Origin: Candidatus Palauibacter denitrificans
GTDB taxonomy: Bacteria > Gemmatimonadota > Gemmatimonadetes > Palauibacterales > Palauibacteraceae
DNA: 56,350 bases
NCBI GenBank assembly: GCA_009841015.1
Contig: VXMQ01000194.1
Span: 1 to 56,350 of the forward strand
Direction of reading: 5' to 3'
The translations under genes were made by a program, and so were the position numbers. This document shows, piece after piece, positions 25,152 to 33,540 of this stretch (position 1 is the stretch's first letter; the number at the start of each line of letters is the position of its first letter). The notes beneath the pieces were generated by a model. It ran no database searches. It was not told where the DNA came from and saw only the letters and a list, made by a program, of their open reading frames with translations.

Positions 25152-26642
25152 TCACTGCCAGCGCTCGACGCGCGCGAGCAGCGTCTCGGGGGTGAGCCCC
25201 TCCACGCCGAACTGCGGCGCGAGCTGTGCGGCATCCTCGCGACGACCGGCCGAGAGGACCTCGAGCAGGAATTTGCCCGCCGCGCCGCTGCGGTGCCATT
25301 CGGCCCCGAAGCGCTTGTTCAGGCGATCGATGATGATGGAGCTGAGCATCCAGCCCCGCAGGCGCCGCGCGGCCTGGAAGCCGCGACGATGGTCCGTGAG
25401 GAAGGTCCCCGGATGGTGCGCGAACCCGGTCGCTTCGCTCAGCAATACGGCGTACCGATCGGCCTGCTCGCCGGGCCGCTGCGCCCGGGCCAGCTCCAGC
25501 TCCCAGAGGAGCCGCGCGGCATCCCGGCGCAGACGGTAGAGCCGGAGGAAGGCAGCGAGCTGCCGGTAGTCCTCCAGCGCGGCGCCGTTGAGCCCGGTCA
25601 CGGATTCGATCCACCCGCGATCCAGCGTCAGCGAGTCGAACACCAGCCCGAAGGATTCGCCGATCGAATCGTCGCCAAGCACTCGCTCCTCCCACGAGAG
25701 CGCGGCGGACGCGTGCGTGTAATGGAGCGCGTGCCCCGTTTCGTGGAGCAGGCGGCGCGCGTCGATCCAGCCGCCGAGCGGACACACGACGAGCCGCACG
25801 TCCCCCGGCACGTCGATGACCGCCGTGAACGACCGTTCGTCCTTGAGCCGTCGCCGGTCGATGTCGATGCGCACGGAGCGATCGAGCACCCGACCCAGTC
25901 CCATCACCTGGATGGCGCGGCGAAGACCGGCCGCGAACGGCTCGATCTCGAAGTGCCGCCCGAGCCAGCGCATCCCCATCAGCCACCGCGCGTCGGCTCG
26001 GGAGGGCGGTCCCTCGCGCACATCGAGGCGAGGCTCCGCCTCGGCCGCGAACCAGCGCCGGTAGCGCGCTTCCGTACCCTCCAGGATCGTCGCCGCGTCG
26101 CGCTCGACGCGCAGCAGATCCAGGCCGGCCAACCGCTCCCGCGCCTCGGTGTAGCCCCCGAGACCGAGTTGAACCACGGCCTCGCGTCCCCGGTGCACGA
26201 CATCGAGCCGGAGCGCCGCGGCCTCCTCGATCCGGCGGTGGCGCGCCGCCTCCCATCCCAGCCGCTCGCCCCGGTCCTCCGCGCGCACGATCCAGTCCGG
26301 GACGCGTCGCAGCGGGATCTCCGTCTCGGCGAGGGCAACGGTCGTCCCCGTCTCCCACGACCGCAGTTCGTCATCCAGCGGGGCGAGTTCCGCCTCGATC
26401 TGCTGGCCCGCGACCCAGTTGAAGAGCGTCTTCAGGCGGCGGCGCTCATCTCCCTGCGCCTCGGACAGGTCGCGCTGGATGGCCTGAAGCACGCCGGGGC
26501 TGAGGAGAAGCCGATGTTGCCGGTACAGCGACGCGAGCGACGACCGCTCGTCCAGCCCGCTGCGGAGCCGATAGTAGCCGCGCGCGAGGGCGCTCTGCAG
26601 GCGCTGGGCCCGGTCACGGATCTCCGCTACGCGAAACGGCAC
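25152..26642 (-). CDS. M3-like gluzincin peptidase
   Basis: 496 residues, no signal peptide. The zinc motif is HETGHALHY (His300, Glu301, His304), with a likely third ligand Glu in ESFGLVFDSL about 25 residues on, and a long all-helical N-terminal half, as in the M3/M32 oligopeptidase fold. It is shorter than thimet oligopeptidases (650-700), so it is a compact variant. Probable role: cytoplasmic degradation of short peptides. GTG start; 15 nt separate it from glyS and 10 nt from the next gene, so it is in the same transcript. Confidence 0.82.
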   Translation of the reverse strand: MPFRVAEIRDRAQRLQSALARGYYRLRSGLDERSSLASLYRQHRLLLSPGVLQAIQRDLSEAQGDERRRLKTLFNWVAGQQIEAELAPLDDELRSWETGTTVALAETEIPLRRVPDWIVRAEDRGERLGWEAARHRRIEEAAALRLDVVHRGREAVVQLGLGGYTEARERLAGLDLLRVERDAATILEGTEARYRRWFAAEAEPRLDVREGPPSRADARWLMGMRWLGRHFEIEPFAAGLRRAIQVMGLGRVLDRSVRIDIDRRRLKDERSFTAVIDVPGDVRLVVCPLGGWIDARRLLHETGHALHYTHASAALSWEERVLGDDSIGESFGLVFDSLTLDRGWIESVTGLNGAALEDYRQLAAFLRLYRLRRDAARLLWELELARAQRPGEQADRYAVLLSEATGFAHHPGTFLTDHRRGFQAARRLRGWMLSSIIIDRLNKRFGAEWHRSGAAGKFLLEVLSAGRREDAAQLAPQFGVEGLTPETLLARVERWQ

Positions 26643-26657
26643 CCGCCGGCCGGCCGG

Positions 26658-28034
26658 TCAGCCGCCGCCGATCGCGGCGCCGAGCCACGCCGCGACGCCC
26701 GACAGCGGCACGCGCGTCTGCTCGAGCGAGTCGCGGTCGCGCACCGTACACGTCTCATCCTCGAGCGTCTGGCCGTCGATCGTCAGACAGAACGGCGTAC
26801 CCGCCTCGTCCTGCCGCCGGTACCGCTTTCCGATCGATCCCGCGATGTCGTGGAGCACGTTGAATGGACCGCGCAGTTCATCGGCCAACTTCTCCGAGAT
26901 CTCCGGCATTCCGTCCTTCTTCACGAGCGGGAAGACCGCCGCCTGGAAGGGCGCCAGCGCCGGCTTGAGCCGCAGCACGACGCGCTGCTGACCGTCGATC
27001 TCCTCCTCGTCGTAGGCATCGGCCAGCACGACCAACAGCGTCCGGCTGAGTCCCGCCGAGGTCTCGATCACGTACGGCACGTACTTCCGGTTCGCGGGCT
27101 GGTCGAAGTACTCCAGCTTCTTTCCCGAGTGCTCCTGGTGACGCCCGAGGTCGTAGTCCGTCCGGTTGTGGATTCCCTCGAACTCCTGCCACCCGAACGG
27201 GAACCGGTACTGGATGTCGGACGCGTCCTTGCAGTAGTGCGCGAGTTCGTCCGGCCCGTGCCGGTGGAAGCGCAGCCGTTCCGGCCGGATCCCCAGCGTC
27301 TCGACCCACCCCATGCGGCGTTCCTTCCACGTCTCGAACCACTCGTCCTCCGTCCCCGGCGCGACGAAGAACTGCATCTCCATCTGCTCGAACTCGCGTG
27401 TGCGGAAGATGAAGTTCCCCGGCGTGATCTCGTTTCGGAACGCCTTCCCCACCTGCGCGATCCCGAACGGGACCTTCTGGCGCACGGACTCCTGCACGTT
27501 GCGGAAGTTGACGAAGATTCCCTGCGCCGTCTCCGGGCGCAGGTAGACGGTCGAGGCCTCGTCCTCCACCACCCCCATGAACGTCTTGAACATGAGGTTG
27601 AACTGGCGCGGGTCCGTCCACTGGCCGGTCGTTCCGCACACCCCGCACTGCTGCGCTTCGGGCTCGCCTGCCTCCAGTCGCGGCAGGTCATCCGCGCGGA
27701 AGCGCCGGTGGCAACTCCGGCATTCGACGAGCGGGTCGGTGAACGCGCCCACGTGCCCGCTCGCGACCCATACCTCGGGGTTCATGAGGATCCCCGCGTC
27801 GAGCCCCACGATGTTCGGGTGGCGGTACACCATCTCGCGCCACCACAGATCCTGGATGCGGTTCTTGAGTTCGATGCCGAGCGGGCCGTAGTCGTACACG
27901 GACCCGACGCCCCCGTAGATCTCGGAGGACTGGAAGATGAACCCGCGCCGCTTGGCGAGGGACACGAGCTTGTCCATCAGGCCGGCCGGATGGCCCGAAT
28001 CGGCGGCGGAATCCGTGTTCGTGTTTTCTGCCAT
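26658..28034 (-). CDS. glyS: Glycine--tRNA ligase (single-chain, dimeric type)
   Basis: 458 residues. Class II synthetase of the alpha2 type also found in eukaryotes and archaea, which charges tRNA-Gly. Class II motifs are visible: FKTFMGVV/YLRPETAQGIFVNF (motif 2 region), FRNEITPGNFIFRTREFEQME, and the motif 3 region with ETSAGLSRTLLVVLADAY. A zinc-binding set, CRSCHRRF and CGVCG, is present near residues 110-150. The C-terminal anticodon-binding domain follows. The ATG at 28034 gives the usual LMDKLVSLAKRRGFIFQSSEIYGG start of the family. First gene of the long minus-strand run. Confidence 0.96.
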   Translation of the reverse strand: MAENTNTDSAADSGHPAGLMDKLVSLAKRRGFIFQSSEIYGGVGSVYDYGPLGIELKNRIQDLWWREMVYRHPNIVGLDAGILMNPEVWVASGHVGAFTDPLVECRSCHRRFRADDLPRLEAGEPEAQQCGVCGTTGQWTDPRQFNLMFKTFMGVVEDEASTVYLRPETAQGIFVNFRNVQESVRQKVPFGIAQVGKAFRNEITPGNFIFRTREFEQMEMQFFVAPGTEDEWFETWKERRMGWVETLGIRPERLRFHRHGPDELAHYCKDASDIQYRFPFGWQEFEGIHNRTDYDLGRHQEHSGKKLEYFDQPANRKYVPYVIETSAGLSRTLLVVLADAYDEEEIDGQQRVVLRLKPALAPFQAAVFPLVKKDGMPEISEKLADELRGPFNVLHDIAGSIGKRYRRQDEAGTPFCLTIDGQTLEDETCTVRDRDSLEQTRVPLSGVAAWLGAAIGGG

Positions 28035-28366
28035 GGATATCGTCGGCAGCCGCTCGCGCTGGGCGCGGCGGCGGAATCGGCTGGACCTGCCGGAGCCTCG
28101 GGAATCGTAAACAGCCAGGCTTCGGATGCGAGCCGCAACGATAGCCGTGCCCGGCAGTCGGTGGCAAAGCGTGGGGCTGGTCCACCGGTTCCTCCAGATC
28201 GCCGGCGGCGGAGTACGCGAGCGAGGACGGAGCTTCGCGGCGAACAGCACGATGGCCCGTCACGGCCGTGCGATACCGTCAGTGCAGAGCTTCTGCGTAA
28301 CTGCAGGGCAGGGACGGGAGGGCGGTGTACGCCTAACCTACCCTACACCCACCCAAAATAGGGGGC
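28035..28366. other. Divergent intergenic region without a supported gene
   Basis: This stretch of about 330 bp, the longest here without a gene, lies between the glyS start and the promoter of the peptide gene. I see no tRNA, riboswitch or T-box fold. It should contain the glyS promoter, but no convincing -35/-10 pair could be picked. A CCTAACCTACCCTACACCC stretch at 28332-28350 is direct-repeat-like and unusual in composition. Confidence 0.5.
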
Positions 28367-28395
28367 TTGCGCGACGCACGAGGGGGGCATTAATA
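28367..28395 (+). promoter_or_regulatory. Probable sigma70 promoter of the peptide/propeller pair
   Basis: TTGCGC (28367-28372), a 17-nt spacer and TTAATA (28390-28395) lie about 50 nt upstream of the peptide ATG. The AT-rich -10 stands out in a GC-rich background. No other candidate lies between here and the start codon. Confidence 0.55.
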
Positions 28396-28446
28396 GATTT
28401 GGCGTGAGTCCCGGGCGTGAGTCCCCTTCAGACCCGGGAGGCGCAA

Positions 28447-28701
28447 ATGTCCCGTTTCAACCCCTTCCGCGCACGGTTCCGTCGAGTCGCCCTGCTCGCT
28501 GTATTGCTGTCCACGGCTCCGGTGGCCGCTCAAGAGGTGGTGGTTTCCGTCTCGATGAACACCTGTTGGAACGCCTGCACTCGTACTGCATCGATCATTT
28601 TTAACTACTATTTTCTCGATGTGGGCTATAGCTACCACTACTCCGACGGCAGGGCAAACGCTGTACTCAGCGAGTGCCTGGAGTGGTGCGAACGCCAGTG
28701 A
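28447..28701 (+). CDS. Small secreted four-cysteine peptide
   Basis: 84 residues. GGGAGG sits 5 nt before the ATG. The basic N-terminus and hydrophobic core (RVALLAVLLSTAPVAAQ) form a Sec signal peptide, leaving a mature peptide of about 60 residues. It contains two Cys pairs spaced alike (CWNAC and CLEWC) around an aromatic, Tyr-rich centre, suggesting two disulfides and a compact fold. The gene overlaps the next start by 4 nt, so the peptide and lipoprotein are produced together. I do not recognise the family. The layout recalls small NVEAL-type peptides next to six-bladed propeller proteins in Bacteroidetes; that is an analogy only. Confidence 0.75.
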   Translation: MSRFNPFRARFRRVALLAVLLSTAPVAAQEVVVSVSMNTCWNACTRTASIIFNYYFLDVGYSYHYSDGRANAVLSECLEWCERQ

Positions 28702-29849
28702 TCTCGGGCCAACGCCGTCGAGCCGCCTCCATCTTCGTCGCCCTGCTCGCCGTCGCGTGTGGTGGGCAGGGCGATTCCGCCGCGCCACCTGTCCGAATCG
28801 AGCCGTTTGCCTCCGTGCCGTCACCTCCGAGCCGATCCCCTCATCTCATCTTGTTGAAGGATGGCGCGGCATGTGTCGTTGATACCTACTGGTATCGTGT
28901 CATCTGCACCCATCCCGACGGTGAGTCGGTCACCTTCGGCCAGGAGGGCCGGGGGCCGGGTGAGTTCGTATTCCCCGACGCGCTTCTTCGTGCACCGGCC
29001 GGGGCGATCGGCGTGGTGGATATCAGTCTGAACCGCCTATCCGTATTTGCGAGATCGGGCGAACTCGTGACTTCCACGTCGGATCTTCCGAATCAATTCG
29101 ATGGCGGTCGCCGCAAGGCGATGGGAGAGACAATGGCGGGCTCTTACCATAGATACCGGCCGAACGGCGGCAGTTCCCTATTGGATTGGGTGAATGTGGA
29201 CGTCGATGCGGCCACCGGTCGTGTTGTCTGGGCGCGTGCGTTTCCACCCGAAGCGGATGTAGTGCGTTGTTCGACTCCCGGATGGGAGGAAGACCGCCAG
29301 CTCGGGATGGGGTACGAGGATGGGAGCGGCGATGTCCTGTTTGTGACGTGCCGCGGCGAGTTTCTGGTGTGGTATGCGGACCGGGACGCAAGCCAGCCCG
29401 CTGCGACTGTACGGACCACGTATGTCGAACGATATCCGACGGACGAGGAGGTCGCGTTTCAGCTACGGGGGCTGCAGTCGGCGCCTTGGAGATCGGCTAT
29501 CAGCGAGGAGGAGATTCGGTCCAGACCGAAGCCGTGGTACGGACCTAGGGTCATGGACGACCGACGGCGGTTCTTGGCGGTGTCGCACTGGAATGGTCTG
29601 GACCATGTGACCCCCAGGCACAGCTATATTGACGTGTTTCGCCTGGTGGATGGCGGTCCGGAATACGCGCTGACGCTGCAGGTGACGGACAAGGTCGTCG
29701 GGATGGACGTCCTCGGGGACACACTCGCGGTTCTCGTCGTACGGGATGTCGGCGGCGTAGTACCGGAACGCCGCGTGGACTGGTACGACATTTCGACCGT
29801 TGACCACGCGGTGAACGATGCGCGCAAGGAGTCCGTGACCGAACCGTAG
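28698..29849 (+). CDS. Six-bladed beta-propeller-like lipoprotein
   Basis: 383 residues from the GTG at 28698, which overlaps the TGA of the peptide gene. A GTG at 28674 is also in frame but lies inside that gene. RRRAASIFVALLAVACGG is a lipoprotein signal with a Cys lipobox. The rest contains propeller-like repeats: GEGRGPGEFVFPDAL-type motif (here EGRGPGEFVFPDALLR), GVVDISLNRLSVFARSGEL, VNVDVDAATGRVVWAR and the final VVGMDVLGDTLAVLV. The GRGPGEF motif is typical of the 6-bladed beta-propeller family found in Gemmatimonadota and Bacteroidetes. Its role is probably binding or sensing at the envelope. Codon use is less GC-biased than its neighbours. Confidence 0.82.
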   Translation: MISGQRRRAASIFVALLAVACGGQGDSAAPPVRIEPFASVPSPPSRSPHLILLKDGAACVVDTYWYRVICTHPDGESVTFGQEGRGPGEFVFPDALLRAPAGAIGVVDISLNRLSVFARSGELVTSTSDLPNQFDGGRRKAMGETMAGSYHRYRPNGGSSLLDWVNVDVDAATGRVVWARAFPPEADVVRCSTPGWEEDRQLGMGYEDGSGDVLFVTCRGEFLVWYADRDASQPAATVRTTYVERYPTDEEVAFQLRGLQSAPWRSAISEEEIRSRPKPWYGPRVMDDRRRFLAVSHWNGLDHVTPRHSYIDVFRLVDGGPEYALTLQVTDKVVGMDVLGDTLAVLVVRDVGGVVPERRVDWYDISTVDHAVNDARKESVTEP

Positions 29850-29872
29850 GTTCACCAAGCCAGCGGCTTCCG

Positions 29873-29916
29873 TTTGCTCATCATCATGAGTAAGTTTACT
29901 CACAATGATGAGCAAA
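29873..29916. promoter_or_regulatory. 44-nt inverted repeat spanning the start codon of the AAA+ ATPase
   Basis: Two 21-nt arms (29873-29893 and 29896-29916) flank a central GT and match at 19 of 21 positions; the outer arm reads TTTGCTCATCAT and the inner TGAGTAA. The ATG codons at 29905 and 29908 lie in the 3' arm. It could be an operator for autoregulation or an mRNA hairpin that hides the start. It is AT-rich compared with its surroundings. Confidence 0.85.
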
Positions 29917-31113
29917 TCGACGTATCTTCGCCCTTACGCCCAAGAACTCCTCGAACGGCTCCGGGAGCCGCGCCGGTTCATTCAGGTCATCACGGGCGCC
30001 CGTCAGGTGGGCAAGACGACGCTGATCACGCAGGTCGCGGAACGGGCCGGGGGGCCGTACCGGTTCGCGACTGCGGATGAACCGTCGCTCCGCGGACGCG
30101 GGTGGATCGCGCAGCAGTGGGCGGCCGCGCGGCTGATGGCGGACGAGTCCGATTCCCACGGTGCACTCCTCATCATCGACGAGGTGCAGAAGGCGGCAGG
30201 CTGGGCCGAGGCCGTCAAGCGCCTGTGGGACGAGGACACCCGCACCGCCCGCCCGCTCAAGGTGGTGTTGTCGGGTTCGGCGCCCCTGCTCGTCGAGCGC
30301 GGTCTCACCGAGAGTCTCGCCGGCCGGTTCGAGCGACTCCATCTGCCGCATTGGAGCTTCTCCGAAATGCAGGCGGCCTTCGGGTGGTCCCTGGAGCAGT
30401 ACCTGTTCTACGGCGGATATCCCGGCGCAGCGCCCTTGGTCCGGCGACCGGAGCGGTGGGCCCGTTACATCCGCGACTCCCTGATCGAGACCACGATCGC
30501 CCGCGACGTGCTGTTGCTGTCACGCGTGGACAAGCCGGCCCTGCTCCGGAGGCTGTTCGCCCTCGGGTGCGCCTATTCCGGCCAGATCCTGTCGTACACG
30601 AAGATGCTGGGACAATTGCACGACGCCGGGAACACCACCACGCTGGCCCACTATCTCGATCTGCTGGCCGGCGCGGGCATGTTGACGGGCTTGCAGAAGT
30701 ACTCCGGCGCCGAGGTGCGGCGGCGCGGCTCCAGCCCGAAACTGCACGTCTTCAACACGGCCCTGATGACGGCCGGGTCTCGTCTCACTCTCTCCCGGAT
30801 GCGCGCAAATCCCGAGTCATGGGGGCGACTCGTCGAATCGGCGGTGGGGGCGCACCTGGCGAATGCCGCCGACATGGACGCGTGCGAAGTGTACTATTGG
30901 CGGGATCGTGGCCGCGAGGTGGATTTCGTGTTGCGCGCCGGATCCGTCCTGACCGCCCTGGAGGTCAAGAGCGGCCGCGCGAGTGGGGCGCGGTCGGGTC
31001 TCGCGGCATTCGCCGATCGTTACCGCCCAACCCGTAGCCTGGTCGTGGGCGGTGACGGAATCCCGATCGACGAGTTCCTCTCACGCCCGGTCGAGCACTG
31101 GTTACGTCCCTGA
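29905..31113 (+). CDS. AAA+ ATPase with DUF4143 C-terminal domain
   Basis: 402 residues. The P-loop is GARQVGKTTLI, Walker B is ALLIIDEVQ and a sensor-like VVLSGSAPLL follows. The C-terminal part (from about residue 210) matches DUF4143, with the ending YYWRDRGREVDFVLRAGSVLTALEVKSG, a PD-(D/E)xK-nuclease-like motif set (D, then E-x-K). This large family is widespread, often horizontally transferred, and of unknown biological role; a nucleic-acid-related or defence-related function has been suggested. The start can be either ATG at 29905 or 29908, both inside the inverted repeat. No partner gene is adjacent. Confidence 0.92.
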   Translation: MMSKSTYLRPYAQELLERLREPRRFIQVITGARQVGKTTLITQVAERAGGPYRFATADEPSLRGRGWIAQQWAAARLMADESDSHGALLIIDEVQKAAGWAEAVKRLWDEDTRTARPLKVVLSGSAPLLVERGLTESLAGRFERLHLPHWSFSEMQAAFGWSLEQYLFYGGYPGAAPLVRRPERWARYIRDSLIETTIARDVLLLSRVDKPALLRRLFALGCAYSGQILSYTKMLGQLHDAGNTTTLAHYLDLLAGAGMLTGLQKYSGAEVRRRGSSPKLHVFNTALMTAGSRLTLSRMRANPESWGRLVESAVGAHLANAADMDACEVYYWRDRGREVDFVLRAGSVLTALEVKSGRASGARSGLAAFADRYRPTRSLVVGGDGIPIDEFLSRPVEHWLRP

Positions 31114-31281
31114 ATCCGGGGGGGCGGCCCGGGAGACCGGCAGCTCCCGCCGGCGCATGAACGACGGAGCCGGTCGCTGGCGATTCGGTGCGGGGGAGAC
31201 GAGATTCGGACCCGCGCGGGCGTGGCGGGGAGTCCGCCGCCGGCGCGGATTCCCGACGAGACGAGAGGAGCGGCGGACGAG

Positions 31282-31797
31282 ATGATCGGCACCAGGATGC
31301 AGGCGGCGCTCAACGGGCAGATCACGCAGGAGCTGTACGCGAGCCAGGTCTACCTGTCCATGTGCGCGCACTTCGAGGGGGAGGGCCTCCCCGGCTTCGC
31401 CCAATGGATGCGCGCGCAGGCCGAGGAGGAGCGGGAGCACGCGCTTCGCATCTTCGACTTCGTGCACGACCGCGAGGGACAGGTCTTGCTCGGGGCGATC
31501 GATGCCCCGCCCTCGGAGTTCGGTGCGCCGCTGGAGGTGTTCGAGGCGGCGTTGGGGCACGAGCGGAAGGTCACCGGGATGATCGGCGACCTCTATCGCC
31601 TCGCGATGGACGAAGCCGACTATCCCGCCCAGGTCATGCTGCAGTGGTTCGTCAACGAGCAGGTCGAGGAGGAGAAGACGATCTCCGACATCGTCGACCG
31701 GCTGCGGCTCGCGGGCGACGACAAGTCCGCCCTGCTCATGCTCGAGACGGAACTGGGCCAGAGGACGGGCGACCCGGAGGCCGACCCCGCCGGCTAG
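31282..31797 (+). CDS. Non-haem ferritin
   Basis: 171 residues, standard for bacterial FtnA. It stores iron in a 24-subunit shell after oxidising Fe(II). The ferroxidase centre is visible as QITQELYASQVYLSM (first Glu), AEEEREHALRIFD (ExxH), then HERKV and the NEQVEEEKTISDIVDRL helix. GGAG lies about 11 nt ahead of the ATG at 31282; an upstream GTG at 31222 would add an unlikely Pro-rich extension. Convergent with an amidohydrolase gene. Together with the ZIP transporter operon it indicates active iron handling, but no regulatory site was recognised. Confidence 0.94.
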   Translation: MIGTRMQAALNGQITQELYASQVYLSMCAHFEGEGLPGFAQWMRAQAEEEREHALRIFDFVHDREGQVLLGAIDAPPSEFGAPLEVFEAALGHERKVTGMIGDLYRLAMDEADYPAQVMLQWFVNEQVEEEKTISDIVDRLRLAGDDKSALLMLETELGQRTGDPEADPAG

Positions 31798-31835
31798 CCG
31801 CCGCTTCCCCGCTCCCGGCGCGCCGCTCGAACGCA

Positions 31836-31851
31836 GCGGGCTCTTGCCCGC
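31836..31851. terminator. Hairpin between convergent ferritin and amidohydrolase genes
   Basis: GCGGGC-TCTT-GCCCGC forms a 6-bp stem with a 4-nt loop, 38 nt after the ferritin stop and 3 nt beyond the amidohydrolase stop. Its core 12-mer is the reverse complement of that at 1233-1244. No T-run. Confidence 0.5.
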
Positions 31852-31854
31852 GCG

Positions 31855-33540
31855 CTACCCGCCGCGGGTTTCGGTGAGGTGGCGGGCGGGGCCCTTAAGC
31901 ACTTGGCCCGGCTTTGCGCCCGTCACGGAGCCGTCGAGGATGACGGGGACGCCGTTCACGATCACGTGGTGGATGCCGACCGAGTAGCGGTGGGGGTCCA
32001 CGTAGTCGGCGCGGTCGATGATGCGGTCGGCGTCGAAGATGGTGATGTCCGCCCACATGCCGGGCGCGATCCGGCCGCGTTCCGACTGGCCGATCTGGTC
32101 GGTCGACATCGACGTCATCTTCCGGATCGCTTCCTCCAGCGTGAGCACGCCCATCTCCCGCACATAGCGCCCGAGGATACGCGGGAAGGTGCCGTAGCTG
32201 CGGGGATGCGGGAAGCCGAGCCCGTAGCCGACCGGATCCCCGTCCGTCTCGAACATCGCGTGCGGGTGCCGCATGATGCGGATGACGTCCGCCTCGTCCA
32301 TGAAGTGGTAGATCGCGCTGAACCCGCCCGCCAACTGGAGTTCGATCGCGAGCTGGACGCCCGTGGCGTCGTCGTTCGGCAGCCCCCGGTCCGCGGCGAG
32401 GTCCGACATCCGCTTCCCGTTGTATTCGGGGAAGGCGCGGAGCGTGCGAAACTGGATGCGTGAGAGATCCCCGCCCGTCCAGTCGCGGCGCATCCATTCC
32501 TCGATTTCCCGCTGCACACGCCCCCGGGTCTCGGGGTCGGTGACGCGGACCCGGAACGAGTCGATGCCGCCCGCCAGCACCCACTGCGGGAAGAGCACGC
32601 CGGAACCCGTACTGCCCGCCGTGTACGGGTAGAGATCGACCTTGACATCGATGCCTTCGGCGCGCGCGGAGTCCACGAGCGCGAGCGACTCGATGGTCTT
32701 ACCCCAGCTGTCGACCCCCATCGCCTTGAAGTGGTTGATGTGGACGGGAAGTCCGCCCTCGGCGCCGATGCGGATCGCCTCGCGCACGGCGGGCAGGAGA
32801 CCGCGCGCCTCGTCCCGCATGTGCGTGTAGTAGATGCCGCCGAATTCCGCCGCGACCTTCGCCAGTTCGATGACCTCCTCGGTTTCGGCGTAGTTCGCCG
32901 GGACGTAGAGGAGTCCGGTCGCGAGCCCGAGCGCGCCGTCCTCCATCGTCTCGCGCACGAGGTCTCGCATCTCCTCGAGTTCCTCCGGCGTCGGCGCGCG
33001 GTCCTCCAACCCCATTACCTGCTCGCGCGTCCAGCTGTGGCCCGCGAAGAAGCCGATGTTGGGCGCGACCTCGAGATCCGCGATATAGTCGCGCAACGGG
33101 TACGGCTGGTCGCCGCTGTGAAGGGACGGGAGGATCGTCGTGATCCCCTGGCGGATGAAGTTTTCGGCCAACGGCCGCCGGTGGACCTGGTTCTGGACGT
33201 GGTTGTGGTGGTCGACGAACCCTGGGGAGACGATGAGCCCGGAGGCATCGATCTCCCCCGCCCCCTGCCCCGAGAGCCCGCCGCCGCGCGCGACCTCGGC
33301 CACGCGGCCGTCGCGGATGCCGACATCCGCCGCGAAGCGGTCCGCCCCCGTCCCGTCGACGACCGTTCCGCCGACGATCACGAGGTCGTACGGCGCGTCA
33401 CTCGCGCGGGGCGTCGCGCCGTCGTCCGCCGACTCCGGCGCCACGCCGCACGCCGCGATGACGAACGCCGCCGCAAAACCCGGCGCCGGCCGCGGAAGGA
33501 TCCGTCGCCCCGAAGTCCATTCCGCCGGGGTCCGGTGCAT
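31855..33540 (-). CDS. Exported amidohydrolase, N-acyl-D-amino-acid deacylase-like
   Basis: 561 residues. The N-terminus has a hydrophobic segment with FVIAACGV, a likely lipobox, so the enzyme is probably a periplasmic lipoprotein. The D-aminoacylase family is indicated by DLVIVGGTVVDGTG, the metal motif GFVDHHNHVQ, ATGLLYVPANYAETEEVIELAK, THMRDEARGL and the terminal GRIAPGMWADITIFD. It would release D-amino acids from N-acyl forms or D-peptides. The ATG overlaps the stop of the upstream gene by 1 nt, coupling the two amidohydrolases. Confidence 0.92.
   Translation of the reverse strand: MHRTPAEWTSGRRILPRPAPGFAAAFVIAACGVAPESADDGATPRASDAPYDLVIVGGTVVDGTGADRFAADVGIRDGRVAEVARGGGLSGQGAGEIDASGLIVSPGFVDHHNHVQNQVHRRPLAENFIRQGITTILPSLHSGDQPYPLRDYIADLEVAPNIGFFAGHSWTREQVMGLEDRAPTPEELEEMRDLVRETMEDGALGLATGLLYVPANYAETEEVIELAKVAAEFGGIYYTHMRDEARGLLPAVREAIRIGAEGGLPVHINHFKAMGVDSWGKTIESLALVDSARAEGIDVKVDLYPYTAGSTGSGVLFPQWVLAGGIDSFRVRVTDPETRGRVQREIEEWMRRDWTGGDLSRIQFRTLRAFPEYNGKRMSDLAADRGLPNDDATGVQLAIELQLAGGFSAIYHFMDEADVIRIMRHPHAMFETDGDPVGYGLGFPHPRSYGTFPRILGRYVREMGVLTLEEAIRKMTSMSTDQIGQSERGRIAPGMWADITIFDADRIIDRADYVDPHRYSVGIHHVIVNGVPVILDGSVTGAKPGQVLKGPARHLTETRGG

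Noticed and set aside
28035..28366. T-box or other riboswitch upstream of glyS
   Set aside because: No T-box consensus, specifier-loop pattern or terminator/antiterminator pair could be found on the minus strand.
28674..28698. Upstream GTG start at 28674 for the propeller lipoprotein
   Set aside because: It would add eight residues ahead of the lipoprotein signal and lie within the peptide gene; GTG 28698 in the GTGA overlap gives a normal signal peptide.
29463..29915. Minus-strand gene starting in the 44-nt palindrome (mirror of the ATPase start)
   Set aside because: It owes its start to the symmetry of the inverted repeat and otherwise overlaps the propeller gene with no family-like sequence.
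31114..31281. Small gene between the AAA+ ATPase and ferritin
   Set aside because: Frames here have no ribosome-binding site, no recognisable domain and skewed Arg-rich composition.
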